NCBI RefSeq assembly: GCF_905475465.1
Contig: NC_062237.1
Span: 10,030,501 to 10,094,500 of the forward strand
Direction of reading: 5' to 3'
Length of the DNA: 64,000 nt
Source of the DNA: Pieris napi
Taxonomy: Eukaryota > Arthropoda > Insecta > Lepidoptera > Pieridae
A program made the translations under genes and the position numbers. The first letter of the stretch is position 1; each line of letters begins with the position of its first letter. The notes below the pieces were generated by a model. That model saw only the letters and a list, made by a program, of their open reading frames with translations, was not told the origin of the DNA and ran no database searches. Positions 54,301-62,638 of this stretch are shown here, one piece after another.

Positions 54301-57300
54301 AAACAGCCATGGCTACAGAGGTACTTCGAACAAACGTCGGGAGAAGAAGCGTTTTGCCTTATATGGGTTGTATGCGTGGGGGGTACCAGCAATCCTCACC
54401 GCGGTAACAATTGCTATGCAGTACAGTGAGAATCTGCCTCCAGGTGTGGTTACACCTGGATTTGGAACGCAGAGGTGCTGGTTTGCTGGTAAGTGACCAT
54501 AAGAAAGAATTAAGATAATATTTCGCTTATATAATATACGTAGGAGAATATAGAGTAGCCATAAGATCGTTTATTAAAAACTAAACATAACATTCAAATA
54601 CACAGCATTTACAATTTTCTTAACCTACATAGTTATAATAAAAATAATTAAAAATTAATGAAAAGAAAATTAAAACAAATTCAAAAAGTTTGGTCCCTGT
54701 GGCTGTACCTTTCAAAGCTGGCAGCATTTCCTCGCTTACCTTTTTGGTTGAGTGATGAAAGCACCAGCTCTTGGGTCACCGGTACTATATACCAGGCGCC
54801 AACTTAAATCTTTAATTAGCGCCTGTGCACTTGAACCCCACGGCCCAAGAGTCTCTACTGCAAAGGGAACTTGTCCGAGGGAGGTGAGGTCCACCTGAGG
54901 TGTATTGACTAAATTAAGAAAACACAATGCAGACATGAATGGCGAGATTTGGAGGAGGCCTTTGCCAAAAAGGGCACACAGATACCTAAATAGAATGAGA
55001 TATTATATTTGACGGCTTCGATCCCCGGCTGAGAAAAATATCGATGTGATGAGCATTTGGTGTTGTGCTTAGGTCTTGGGTGTTTAAATATGTATTTATA
55101 TGTCTATCTATCTATAATATGTATGTATATCCGTTGCCTAGTACCAATAACACAAGTTTCACCAGCTTAACATGGGACTAGGTCAATTGGTGTGAATTGT
55201 CCAATTAAAAAAAAAAAAAAAGATAGAAATATAAATGAGTCTGAAATAAAAGGCTATTATTAATATTAATACGTATAATAAAATCTCTTGCAAATTATAT
55301 AGTTACAGCCATTATTTTTCAGATTGGATGAGCGAATTGGTGTACTTTTTCATCCCCGTGTTTTTGTTGGTTATTTGCAATGCTGTGCTCTTCACAATCA
55401 CGGCATATCGCATTCGTGCGATTCGTCAGGAAACTGCTATATTGAAAGGTGCCGAATCATCGCGAAGTGACAAATTGAAGAAAGATAAACAAAGGTAAAT
55501 AAATTGTATTTATCTCTAGCGCTTTAGTCTTTGTGTAAGCGCTAGGGAATGCAATCTCGAGTCAAGATCATTAATTTGAGATCTCGTGGGATAGTGAATT
55601 ACAATTTCGCAATCCTATATATTTAGGAAGGATTTTGGAATAACTTCTTAAGAAGCTAGGAATATCGCGAGTGCTGTCTGATAAGCCACATCTTATCAAT
55701 CGCTATGTAATATATATGTCACCGTAAAATTGTAAACACCGTTAGATTGTAATATATCTCGCGAGATTGTAAACTGTCGAAAGATTGTGAACCTCAACGA
55801 ACTGCTTACAATTTAAGGTATTATTCGGTAGTTATATGAAATTGTTGGGAAGTAAAATTAATCTGTAATTGACCAAAGAAGTTTGAATGATAACTAAGTT
55901 AGTGTAGTACAATCTACCGAATAATAATACGTTAAATTGTAAGCAGTTAGCTGAGGTTCACAATCTTTCGACAGTTTATAATCTCGCAAGATAGATTACA
56001 ATCTAACGGTTTTTAACATTTTTCCTTAACATATATATGTAATACCCAGCTGGTATGTAATACCCAGCTGCTGGAAATGAACTCTCAGACTTAACACTGG
56101 TTAGCACCAGCGTGAGTGAGCTATTATAAGCGAGGCTTTCCCCTACTCATATAGATTCATCTTTTTTTTATGGCTGACTCAAATCTATCTTATCTCTCAG
56201 AAACACGCGAAGGACTTTTAGATTCTCTCAGAGTCTCTTCATATTCCTCTTGAAGATTCGTGTTGGTTTATAGCAGCAACACGTAAAATCAAAATCAATA
56301 AAAAATTGCTTTTGTATTTCAGATATGGACTTTATTTAAAACTGTTTGTGGTGATGGGCGTCAATTGGTCTGTGGAAGTGATAAGCTTCGCTGTGGGCGG
56401 TTCAAACTGGTATTGGGTACTGATAGATTTATCTAACATCGCTCTTGGCATCTACATATTCTTCATATTCGTGTGGAAGAACAAAGTTCGCAACCTTGTT
56501 ACTAAGAAGTGAGTATATTAAATATTACATTGTCTCTGGTTCAGCGTATTTATCCGCCTAATTTACCAAAATCCTCACTATCGTCATCGTACTCAATTGT
56601 AATCAACGTAGCATTTATTCATAAAAGCTAGCCAACGCTCGGCAAATTGATTTCAATGTGTGAACTCAACAGCGGGAGGAAAGCGTAAAAACACATAGTC
56701 GCATGTGTAGAGTAATAGGAAAATGTTAAAAATATTTCTGTGTCTTGCACTTAATGTGTAATGTCTCTTAATTAAACTTAAATTGTATTAATAGTAAATT
56801 TTTGAAGTGAAACTTCTTTAGGCACATGAGGGTAATTTTTTTCGGAACGTCACCAAGATGTGCAGCGTTTTTGTCGAAGAAAAGGGAGAGAGCGATTGAA
56901 ACCGATCGAGAGAGAGTGCGAAGGGATTACCTTATAAAAATGCAATTAAAATTAAAATTTCGTAAAGAGAATTTATGAAATATATAAGTATTTTATATTT
57001 TATCCAAAATAAAATCTGAAATGACGAATTGTAAATTAAAATGCCACGTGTTTTTACTATCGAATAAATAAATTTGTTATTTGTATTAAGTTTCGACACT
57101 TTTAATATTTTAATGACAATTAAATTCATTTAATTTCTAACTTATCTTCCTAATCTAAAGTTTTAGATTTGTATAAATATGAAAAAGAGTTAAAAATGTT
57201 AGTTTGTTAGTTTGCCAAAGAAGTTTCACTTCTGAGATGTGTACTTTGCACGCACGCCCTTTTTTTGTGCCATCCCGCTATTTTTGCATCTGCACTGATT

Positions 57301-57487
57301 TATTAAAGAGATTTTTCCTCAAAGATATATTTTATTTTACAAAAAAATGTTAATCAGGTGGCAGAGGCTCCGAGGAGTTCGTATGCCGGAGACTAGCACA
57401 GGTCGGTGGATGTCCAGCTCGGCACAAACAGAGGACACTAGGATCTCGCACGACGAAACTGGCATACGACTTAAGGAACTCCGTTGA
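35968..57487 (+). CDS. Methuselah-like G-protein-coupled receptor, 8 exons, complete
   Basis: Class B-type insect receptor at the plasma membrane. Exons: 35968-36378, 43544-43724, 46656-46847, 52225-52303, 54307-54488, 55323-55494, 56323-56508, 57358-57487. All phases join; total 1533 nt, 510 aa plus TGA. Signal peptide at residues 1-16, Cys-rich ectodomain (FGCPCIGRTCLWKCCGAGQA), several N-glycosylation sequons, then seven hydrophobic segments and a short Ser/Thr-rich tail. TM3 region WLNIMCIDIW and TM5 start SELVYFFIPVFLLVICN are family-typical. AATAAA at 58036. The 7.2-kb first intron is packed with mobile elements. Which Methuselah-like subtype it is cannot be decided here; ligand unknown. 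Confidence 0.92.
36640..36930 (+). repeat. Helitron-like 5' fragment
   Basis: TCTAATCTTAATATACAAAA, then 'tcgggtttgttcgaacgctt' and 'aactcgagaacggctggaac'. The same core recurs at 51890-52160. No CTAG end found nearby. Confidence 0.45.
37135..38430 (-). mobile_element. Complete mariner transposon, DD41D type
   Basis: 1296 bp between TA dinucleotides (37133-37134, 38431-38432), with inverted ends AAGGGTTTTTCAACAAGAAC and AAGGGTATTTCAACAAGAAG. It encloses an uninterrupted transposase. Structure suggests a recent, possibly active copy. It lies in intron 1 of the Mth-like gene, antisense to it. Confidence 0.92.
37241..38356 (-). CDS. Mariner transposase (DD41D)
   Basis: 371 codons from the outermost in-frame ATG; the likelier start is Met14 (38317, MNSISLENRIKIIQIHY). 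Cut-and-paste transposase: N-terminal paired helix-turn-helix region, then catalytic Asp residues in FFSDEAHFHL (D169), QQDGATCHTA (D262) and CDLTPLDYFLWG (D304). Spacing between the second and third Asp is 41, which separates it from DD34D mariners and points to the rosa-like DD41D group. No stop or frameshift. Confidence 0.93.
   Translation of the reverse strand: MAVFVAGALAIITMNSISLENRIKIIQIHYKNGGSVKVTFRKIRDIFGQHNRPSETAVKNLVAKFESTGSVQNVPTPTRVRPGRSTENIAAVSHSVEEDQNLSISRRSQQLGLSKSTTWRILRKDLALKPYKIQLVQELKLIDHSNRRRFAQFIQEQPAGFSEKIFFSDEAHFHLSGYVNKQNCRIWASENPKAIIEKALHTQRVTVWCTMWSGGVIGPFFFEDEAGNAVTVNGSRYREMLTTKFWPIIDDMDITEMWFQQDGATCHTANETINLLQTKFPERIISRNSAVKWPARSCDLTPLDYFLWGYVKDRVYTEPIESIAALKLKIRDVINEIDPPFCQKVIKNFDERINICQRGRGGHLPDIIFHS
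38818..39072 (+). mobile_element. SINE-2, complete copy with A-tail
   Basis: tRNA-like head 'tggtctagtggttagtaccc' and 'ggttcgattcccggctgaga', then 'gatgagcatttggtgttgtg', ending in an A-run at 39061-39072. A 5'-truncated copy lies at 55013. Confidence 0.78.
39120..39420 (+). mobile_element. Non-LTR retrotransposon 3' tail
   Basis: Frame SQWRSSLGDTTQLFKKRAYS then IGRQR, followed by 'gggtgtccatgggctgcgaa'. Related to LINE-T but a distinct subfamily. It follows the SINE-2 A-run directly. Confidence 0.6.
39815..41285. mobile_element. Long-inverted-repeat element with LINE insert
   Basis: Arms of about 210 bp (39815-40030 and 41078-41285): 'gattagcctgggaaattatt' and 'gttcaacaaaggtagaagct' occur in opposite orientation at each end. 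Between them, 40700-41040 is a reverse LINE fragment (LPLHKFQLYIKETLIKK). No transposase seen. Confidence 0.7.
41290..43030. other. Intron 1 DNA, no assigned feature
   Basis: Low-complexity AT-rich sequence. 42850-43000 resembles the degraded end of a dispersed repeat, without a recognisable terminus. Confidence 0.4.
43066..43485. mobile_element. RTE-type LINE fragment with 5' inversion
   Basis: Minus strand, 43207-43385: GRRRRGRQKKRWIEEIEAVA to LEEAFNREG, followed by an (AAT)n tail at 43066-43100. Plus strand, 43392-43480: RRRTKVIDALHYALKQKWQW then AGHIARYT, the part that lies just upstream in the parent ORF. Head-to-head arrangement is the twin-priming signature. Confidence 0.72.
43544..43724 (+). 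CDS. Mth-like exon 2 (membrane-proximal ectodomain)
   Basis: After tttcag. NGTLYEIADGLPQWHPPARY, CVEMW and VAGVCYPDD give the last ectodomain Cys residues; ends phase 1 at ATAG|GTAAGA. Confidence 0.9.
43750..44130. mobile_element. MITE-E copy 4 (long form)
   Basis: 'gtaagaagttatacttcttt' and 'ctaaagaagtataacttcaa' bracket about 380 bp. Its first about 180 bp are repeated in reverse at 61400-61600. Confidence 0.8.
44539..44826 (-). mobile_element. LINE-F 3' fragment
   Basis: Minus frame FVPFGVETLGPWGPSALRLF and LVDITGDRKSGSYLGQRISL, a reverse-transcriptase tail. Relatives lie at 49225, 50085 and 54665. Confidence 0.65.
44828..44945 (+). mobile_element. SINE-1 3' half
   Basis: 'acggcgtgtgtcaggcacag' to 'ctgtagcgccactg', abutting the LINE-F fragment without a gap. 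Confidence 0.65.
45285..45710 (+). mobile_element. Helitron-like element split by MITE-A
   Basis: Same body as 5281-5595 ('cgaccgatttctataatttt', 'aatcggctactat'). Its end 'cgggtcagctagt' is interrupted after 'gggtcag' by MITE-A copy 3 and resumes 'cagctagt'. Confidence 0.65.
45608..45702. mobile_element. MITE-A copy 3, nested (CAG target duplication)
   Basis: 95-bp deletion form, CCTTGCGATTCTGTAACTC to GAATCGCCAGG, flanked by CAG (45605-45607, 45703-45705). Removing it and one CAG restores the Helitron end. Confidence 0.85.
46162..46487 (+). mobile_element. Helitron-like element, second family
   Basis: Starts TCTTAATATATATAAATTAC after A and ends 'gcttggccgagtatgCTAG' before T, about 326 bp. 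It ends about 170 bp before Mth-like exon 3. Confidence 0.62.
46656..46847 (+). CDS. Mth-like exon 3 (TM1, TM2, start of TM3)
   Basis: LMISIPFLLATFLVYAFIPE (TM1) and LHGLCLMAYCGGLIIAYSFL (TM2), then GVDMTGCYIIG. Phase 1 on both sides. Confidence 0.92.
46861..47075 (+). mobile_element. SINE-1 copy
   Basis: 'gtctagtggcttctccgtat' and 'ggggttcgatcctggtggtg' heads, decayed body. It begins about 13 bp after the exon 3 donor. Confidence 0.65.
47540..47765 (+). mobile_element. SINE-1 copy
   Basis: 'cttcagcgtgataccctcat', 'aaggaaaacatcgtgagaaa', 'acggcgtgcgtcaggcacag'. Internal deletions in the head. Confidence 0.65.
47770..49220. other. Mth-like intron 3, unassigned DNA
   Basis: No coding frame or clear repeat recognised. 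48240-48370 is locally GC-richer but shows no structure I can name. Confidence 0.4.
49225..49375 (+). mobile_element. LINE-F fragment
   Basis: Across two frames it reads HRP*GSSAEALMKDSSWRLV, matching the LINE-F tail in plus orientation. Confidence 0.5.
49397..49632. mobile_element. MITE-E copy 5
   Basis: 'ttgaagttatacttcttttg' and 'agaagtataacttctaacgc' ends; interior closely like 10784-11125. Confidence 0.8.
50085..50345 (-). mobile_element. Two reverse LINE fragments
   Basis: 50085-50200 is a LINE-F remnant ('cttggtccctgtggcagtgt', shared with 54690). 50205-50345 is a LINE tail ('gtccatggacacctatttag'). Confidence 0.5.
50670..50860 (-). mobile_element. Decayed SINE-1
   Basis: 'gaggcctgttgtgcctgaca' and 'acgacctcagtgttgagagt' preserve the order of a reverse SINE-1. 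A further scrap is at about 51585-51690. Confidence 0.45.
51890..52160 (+). repeat. Helitron-like 5' fragment, second copy
   Basis: 'aaatcgggtttgttctaata' and 'aactcgagaacggctggaca' match 36655-36720. It ends about 65 bp before exon 4. Confidence 0.45.
52225..52303 (+). CDS. Mth-like exon 4 (TM3)
   Basis: Small exon, 79 nt: AFIVYYTFQTSFFWLNIMCI then DIWRTF. Fits the phase 1 to phase 2 gap exactly; acceptor attttcag, donor TTTAG|GTAAGA. Confidence 0.88.
52304..54306. other. Mth-like intron 4
   Basis: Mostly unassigned AT-rich DNA. 53200-53290 is a LINE-T tail scrap ('aggccggcaacgggagctct', 'tgtccatgggcacttaacat'). Confidence 0.45.
54307..54488 (+). CDS. Mth-like exon 5 (second intracellular loop, TM4)
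   Basis: Begins within Ser: SHGYRGTSNKRREKKRF, then TM4 LYGLYAWGVPAILTAVTIAM and the loop with GTQRCWFAG. Confidence 0.9.
54660..54930 (-). mobile_element. LINE-F fragment
   Basis: Minus frame LGQVPFAVETLGPWGSSAQA then LIKDLSWRLVYSTGDPRAGA; the best-preserved LINE-F tail after 44539. Confidence 0.65.
55013..55225 (+). mobile_element. SINE-2, 5'-truncated
   Basis: Starts inside the head at 'ggcttcgatccccggctgag' and matches 38875-39072 through the A-run at 55207-55221. It ends about 100 bp before exon 6. Confidence 0.75.
55323..55494 (+). CDS. Mth-like exon 6 (TM5, third intracellular loop)
   Basis: DWMSELVYFFIPVFLLVICN then ITAYRIRAIRQET and a Lys/Arg-rich loop, a likely G-protein contact by family analogy. 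Confidence 0.92.
55712..56035. mobile_element. MITE-D, medium form
   Basis: 'tcaccgtaaaattgtaaaca' and 'ctaacggtttttaacatttt' ends. The inner inverted block 'ctcgcgagattgtaaactgt' pairs with 'cagtttataatctcgcaaga'. Confidence 0.78.
56323..56508 (+). CDS. Mth-like exon 7 (TM6-TM7)
   Basis: KLFVVMGVNWSVEVISFAVG (TM6) and WVLIDLSNIALGIYIFFIFV (TM7). The donor is GTGAGT at 56509, completing Lys across the junction. Confidence 0.92.
56799..57266. mobile_element. MITE-E variant
   Basis: Ends 'ttttgaagtgaaacttcttt' and 'aaagaagtttcacttctgag', then 'cacgcacgccc' and a T-run. Interior unlike the other copies. It stops about 90 bp before exon 8. Confidence 0.65.
57358..57487 (+). CDS. Mth-like exon 8 (C-terminal tail)
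   Basis: WQRLRGVRMPETSTGRWMSS to ELR and TGA at 57485-57487; a short Ser/Thr-rich cytoplasmic tail. Confidence 0.85.
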
Positions 57488-58077
57488 TTTGTGAGTTAAC
57501 TGACTATCGAACATAAAGTAGTAATAGTAATTATAATAATTACTCCTTAGTGATTTTAATACATATTAATTTTATAGGCCCTTAGAGCAACTAAGTTATC
57601 CACATACTATGTTTACTATTGACGCGTTTGTATACGTTTTTATTCCATTTTTAGCGATATTTTTTGTGAAAAACCATATAATTTATTTGGCTGATTTAAT
57701 TAGGGCGATTATAAAAATTTATCTGTAAACAATTTGTAGGCAAAAGTCACTTTTTACGTCTTTAAATGTAAAACAATTATTAATTTCAACCATTCTAAGA
57801 AAGTCTTCTTCTTCATTGTTTGAATCAATAGTAATTTGTCTCCATATGAATAAACTTAAAATTATTTTATTATAATTACACGTACAATAAGTTAGACCTC
57901 TTTTCTCATTCACTCTATTTATTTCCAGCTTCTACAGTAATGCACCAACAATAGAATTAGTATAGCCATCACTCTACATTTTAGATTTTACACCCTTAGT
58001 TATACAAACTAAATTAGTCTAATTGTATTATTTTAAATAAAGTACTCTTTCGTTTCTTACTGTCGAATTGTGGCTAT

Positions 58078-58490
58078 GTCAACGTAAAATTGTAAAAACC
58101 GTTAGATTGTAATCTATCTCGCGAGATTGTAAACTGTCGAAAAGTTGTGTGTCGGTGTTTTGGTAAATGTAAATTGATGTCGTCTTGAAAGTAACTCACA
58201 GCTTTAGGATGTTGAAAGTGAACGTGAAATTGAATGAACGTGAAGTAAAATTAATCTGTGATTGACCAAAGAAGTGCAGTTTGAATGATAATTAAGTTAG
58301 TGTTGGTCTCCAAACATAGTCTAAATAACATACATTTTCCATGTTTTAATATTTTTTTAAGATTATAATCTACCGAATAATAATACGTTAAATTGTAAAC
58401 AGTACCTTGAGTTCACAATCTATCGACAGTTTATAATCTCGCGAGATAGATTGCAATCTAACGGTTTTTACAATTTTACGTACTACACTG
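58078..58490. mobile_element. MITE-D, long form
   Basis: 'caacgtaaaattgtaaaaac' and 'gtttttacaattttacgtac' ends, about 410 bp; shares 'ggaagtaaaattaatctg'-type inner sequence with 55850. Confidence 0.8.
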
Positions 58491-58511
58491 TATTGAAAAC
58501 AGACAGTATAG

Positions 58512-60445
58512 AGCAAGATCCCAGGGCCGCCAGACGTCACGTATTTTCTGACGGATGAAATGTGGACGATTGGGTAGTGTTAGTATGTACTATGATCGTA
58601 TGCCTACCTGCTAGCTTGGTCAAACGGCCAATTTCCAGGTATCAGGTAATCAAGGTACACAAAAACATTACTTACTTCACGTAAATTCTCATGGCTGATT
58701 TTTATATATGTTTTCGAGTGTATAGTTAAAAATAAATTGTCAATACTCCCAGACACTTTCCGTCGGCCATATTGCTTAACAGACGCTTTAAGGGTCTCAA
58801 AATAATTAGTCAACTTCACGTAAATTCTGACGCTCCATTTTTATATATGTTCATCCGACAACTATTTTAAAAGCTTTGACAAGAAGACAGACCGATCCAA
58901 GGGGCCAATCATCCCCTAAACTAAATTTTAATATCTCTATGAGTGAGATAGCATTATCTACGCGCATGAGACTGAGTGAGACCGACTGCGCTGTTAAAGA
59001 CATGAAAATTACTTGAACAGATATTTTATAATTTTAAGAACTTTTGTTGACAAGTAAATTATAGCAACAAAAATAAGAAAAAAATTGACACATAATAAGT
59101 AATACTAAAAATAGCCGACATTTTTTTTTTTTTCAATTTATTAATTAGAACTAAAAAATATTTTTTTAAAATACCACTTATATTTAAATAGCAGCAATTT
59201 TTTTAATTAATTATTTATTGGAAATTTGGAAACAAAGTGGAAAAATATTAATTCTTCAATATTTCTTAACAGTGGCTTTTAATCTTCATTATCATCATCA
59301 TCAAATATCAATCTTGAAATTGAATATCTAAATCGTGATCGTCATCATCAGCATTATCCTTATTTTCTTCCTCTGTAAAAAACAAGTTAAACAATGAAGG
59401 TCTGAAAAAACTAAAAAGATACAAATAATATGAGAAACGAAAATAATTTACCTGATTGTTCTTCCAGCGACTCACTGACAAAACCCGGTAATTGATCTCC
59501 ATCGAACCAATGAAAATCATATTTACCATCTTGTAGTGTCCAGCCATTGTTTTCGGGGTTGAAAATATTTATCATCTTCATACTTGCATTGTTCCAAAGC
59601 TAGCCCGTCGAAACTGTTGCCAAAGCTCACTTTTACAAGGTGGTAAGTTACTGGCATCGATGTTTCTTAAATTCTTTCGATTGAATTCTTCATTTATATC
59701 AGATACCATGTATCTAAATGATAAACAACTGTAGTCTGGCAGCATCTACATCAATTATTCCAGGAAAATTGTAAACATCACAGATAAATTTTTGTATTAT
59801 GTTGAATACACGTTCTTCTTCATCTACATCACCAACAAAATCCAACGTACCAAAACGGTGAAATGCTTTGTTGGTACTCTTCATTTTTCTTCAAAATATT
59901 AAACGGCTTTTGCTTGCCCTTTTTGAATAATATTAATTTTTCAAGTAATTTTCATGGCTTTAACAGCGCAGTCGGTCTCACTCAGTCTCATGCGCGTAGA
60001 TAATGCTCTCTCACTCATAGAGATATTAAAATTTAGTTTAGGGGATGATTGGCCCCTTGGATCGGTCTGTCTTCTTGTCAAAGCTTTTAAAATAGTTGTC
60101 GGATGAACATATATAAAAATGGAGCGTCAGAATTTACGTGAAGTTGACTAATTATTTTGAGACCCTTAAAGCGTCTGTTAAGCAATATGGCCGACGGAAA
60201 GTGTCTGGGAGTATTGACAATTTATTTTTAACTATACACTCGAAAACATATATAAAAATCAGCCATGAGAATTTACGTGAAGTAAGTAATGTTTTTGTGT
60301 ACCTTAATTACCTGATACCTGGAAATTGGCCGTTTGACCAAGCTAGCAGGTAGGCGTACGATCATAGTACATACTTACACTACCCAATCGTCCACATTTC
60401 ATCCGTCAGAAAATACGTGATGTCTGGCGGCCCTGGGATCTTGGA
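58512..60445. mobile_element. Long-inverted-repeat transposon (about 505-bp arms)
   Basis: 58512-59019 and 59938-60445 are near-perfect inverse copies (coordinate sum 118957), beginning CAAGATCCCAGGGCCGCCAG. The 918-bp centre holds a broken ORF on minus. A target duplication was not resolved. Confidence 0.85.
59308..59890 (-). pseudogene. Broken transposon-type ORF in the inverted-repeat element
   Basis: From ATG near 59885: FHRFGTLDFVGDVDEEERVF and IQKFICDVYNFPG, then a frameshift, NIDASNLPPCKSELWQQFRR, a stop, and a further frame NGWTLQDGKYDFHWFDGDQL. A plausible 79-bp intron (gtaaat...ttacag) precedes an acidic tail DNADDDDHDLDIQFQD. The pattern resembles C-terminal parts of uncharacterised insect transposon proteins; I cannot name the family. 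Confidence 0.5.
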
Positions 60446-60449
60446 CCAG

Positions 60450-61155
60450 TAGAGTACTTTAGTTAAAACAGACCTCAGTGAAATACTAGTCGTGGTTGTA
60501 AGCGATTTTTGTAGTTTACATAATGTACAAAATGGCATTTATAACTCTAAGCATAAATATAATGGCGTTAATTTTGATTTAAGATAAATAATAATCATTT
60601 ATTCTTATATTTTTTTTAATTACTTTACATAAAAGAAAACGATATGACGGTAAGTTTTTATTCACGAAGGAAAATTACGTATGTTTGTAAATTGTCAAAA
60701 TGACAAGTAACGAAACACGTCACTTGCGCAGTAAAAACAATATTTAGATTAGTTTAATGACAGTCAGAGCATAATGAGTTAGATATGAGACCTTATTCGT
60801 GTACATCAGAATTACCACCAATAACTATCTTTTAGACTTTACATAATTTGTTAAGTTATATTTAGATTAATGCTTATGTAGTTGCGTAATCTAAGATGTG
60901 CGTTTATTTCTTTAATTATGCGCTTAAGCTTATGAATGGTTGTCATTTGATGTAGGTATGTAATAATTGTTTAATTGTACCCACCTATATATTAAAATAA
61001 GTATAGAGAAAAATATAAAAAACAAAATCACTAAATGTGTTATCACTCGCTTCGTGTTTTACTAGACTGATTGTTATTTCGAAGATAATTATTGTATCCC
61101 TTTCAAAGGTTATGTCTTGGTATCTCTTGTTATGCATATAAAAGTTTACTGAAAC
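60450..61155. other. Intergenic DNA without identified features
   Basis: AT-rich; no frame or repeat recognised. Confidence 0.45.
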
Positions 61156-61158
61156 TTT

Positions 61159-61968
61159 AAAGCTGCGTATAAATTAAGCGCGGCAGCCGCGCGAGCCAAT
61201 GTTCGACCAGAGTTGACCTTCATTTGCCGCGCGAGCCAATATGAAGATATAAATTTAGTTGGACGTGACTGCCGCGCGCGGCAGGCGATCGATCACAAAC
61301 AGACCGCGGCAGATAGTCAGACCAGTTCACTCTTGTAAGTATGGACGCGCGTGGTCGGGCGGCTGCCACTTTCATTGTGATTCACCATCTTATTTGTAAA
61401 AAAAATAAAAGAAAAATAAATATTTGTTTATTTAATTTTTCAAATGTAAACTGAACTTTATTGACTATAATGACTCCTTTTCCAGTCTTTGATTATTTAA
61501 TTGCATGTAATTAATTATTTGCATGCAATCAAAAACTATTTTTAATAATGCCAGAGAAGTATAACTTCTTACGCGCGTACATAAGTACACGCACCCATTT
61601 TTTGTATGTAATTAATATATAATTGTTATATTAACTAATATAACTTATAACTTTATAAGTTATAGCTTTGTCATCAATATTTAAATCCAACTTTATATAT
61701 GTACAACTGTATATGTACGCACCCTTTTTTACGTATTCGCCGCGCGAGCCAAATCACTAAAACTATAACCGTCCCAACTGCGCGCGAGCCAACGACTGCA
61801 GCTCCTTTGATGCGGTCTCAAAAACCGACATCGAGCGGATCGACCCGCGGCACGTTCGAGCGCGGCAATGTTCGAGTCGCCGCGCGCGGCGATCCCGTCT
61901 ACATAGAGCGCGGCCGCCGCGCGCGCCAATGTTCGATGGTTTGCCGCGCTTAATTTGTACGCAGCTTA
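61159..61968. mobile_element. GC-rich TIR element with nested MITE-E
   Basis: Ends AAGCTGCGTATAAATTAAGC and the mirror of AAGCTGCGTACAAATTAAGC. Both outer parts are rich in GCCGCGCGAGCCAAT words. 61400-61735 is AT-rich and includes a reverse MITE-E (shared with 43750-43925), splitting the element. Confidence 0.72.
61400..61735. mobile_element. MITE-E nested in TIR element
   Basis: 'actgaactttattgactata' and 'gagaagtataacttcttacg' match 43750-43925 in reverse; the far end is at 'tatgtacgcacccttttttacg'. Confidence 0.7.
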
Positions 61969-61969
61969 A

Positions 61970-62638
61970 GTTGTGATGTTTGCCAAACAACTAATACTCT
62001 GGTCTAGGACACAATGTGATCTGTTAAAATAAATTATCAATGAGCGACATAACAACGAAATGGATAAATAAGAGTAGAAGGGGCACAGAAAACACGCTGC
62101 AAATATAAGCGTGAACTAAATGAAGCTGAGTTCTCAGTCAAAAATTCGCCTACAGCCATTCCAATCTTATTTATGTGTTTAGTTGCAAATAAAGTTAAAA
62201 TATACATGTTTATTTACGTCTTTATTACCTAATAAATTGCTTTAATGTTTCCAATTTGTTTAATTAATCAAATTAAAAATATGTACCTCCTATCTGTGGT
62301 CAACGTTGCTTCCACTTTAGAGGAAGAGCTTTACAATAAAATTATTCATTTGCCTAATTCCGAGGTTACTAAATTATGGTGGTACAAACTGAGGTGAGAC
62401 AGATTATGGAGAACGAACGAAATAAATCATATGAAAATAGCTACTCATATGATTTCTACTTAAATTTATCTAAATTTTGATTCATTATGTTTTTCACTGC
62501 ATATTTAAAATGACTAGGTTTATTGTAACTTGGAAGAGCCTTGGAGGCGTCTAATAATAAAGCAACAATAGAATATTCTTTATTTAATTCCAAACAAACT
62601 AACATAATTATGAATCCTAAAAAAAATATTTTATTTAT
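61970..62638. other. 3' flank of the ionotropic receptor
   Basis: No gene or repeat recognised. It contains the receptor's 3'UTR and the probable poly(A) region on minus. Confidence 0.45.

Noticed and set aside
58604..58819. 71-codon frames in both arms of the inverted-repeat element (also 60138-60353)
   Set aside because: Identical because the arms are identical; no domain, and arms of such elements are normally non-coding.
61699..61990. Arg-rich frames on both strands
   Set aside because: Inside the CpG-rich TIR element; compositional artefact.
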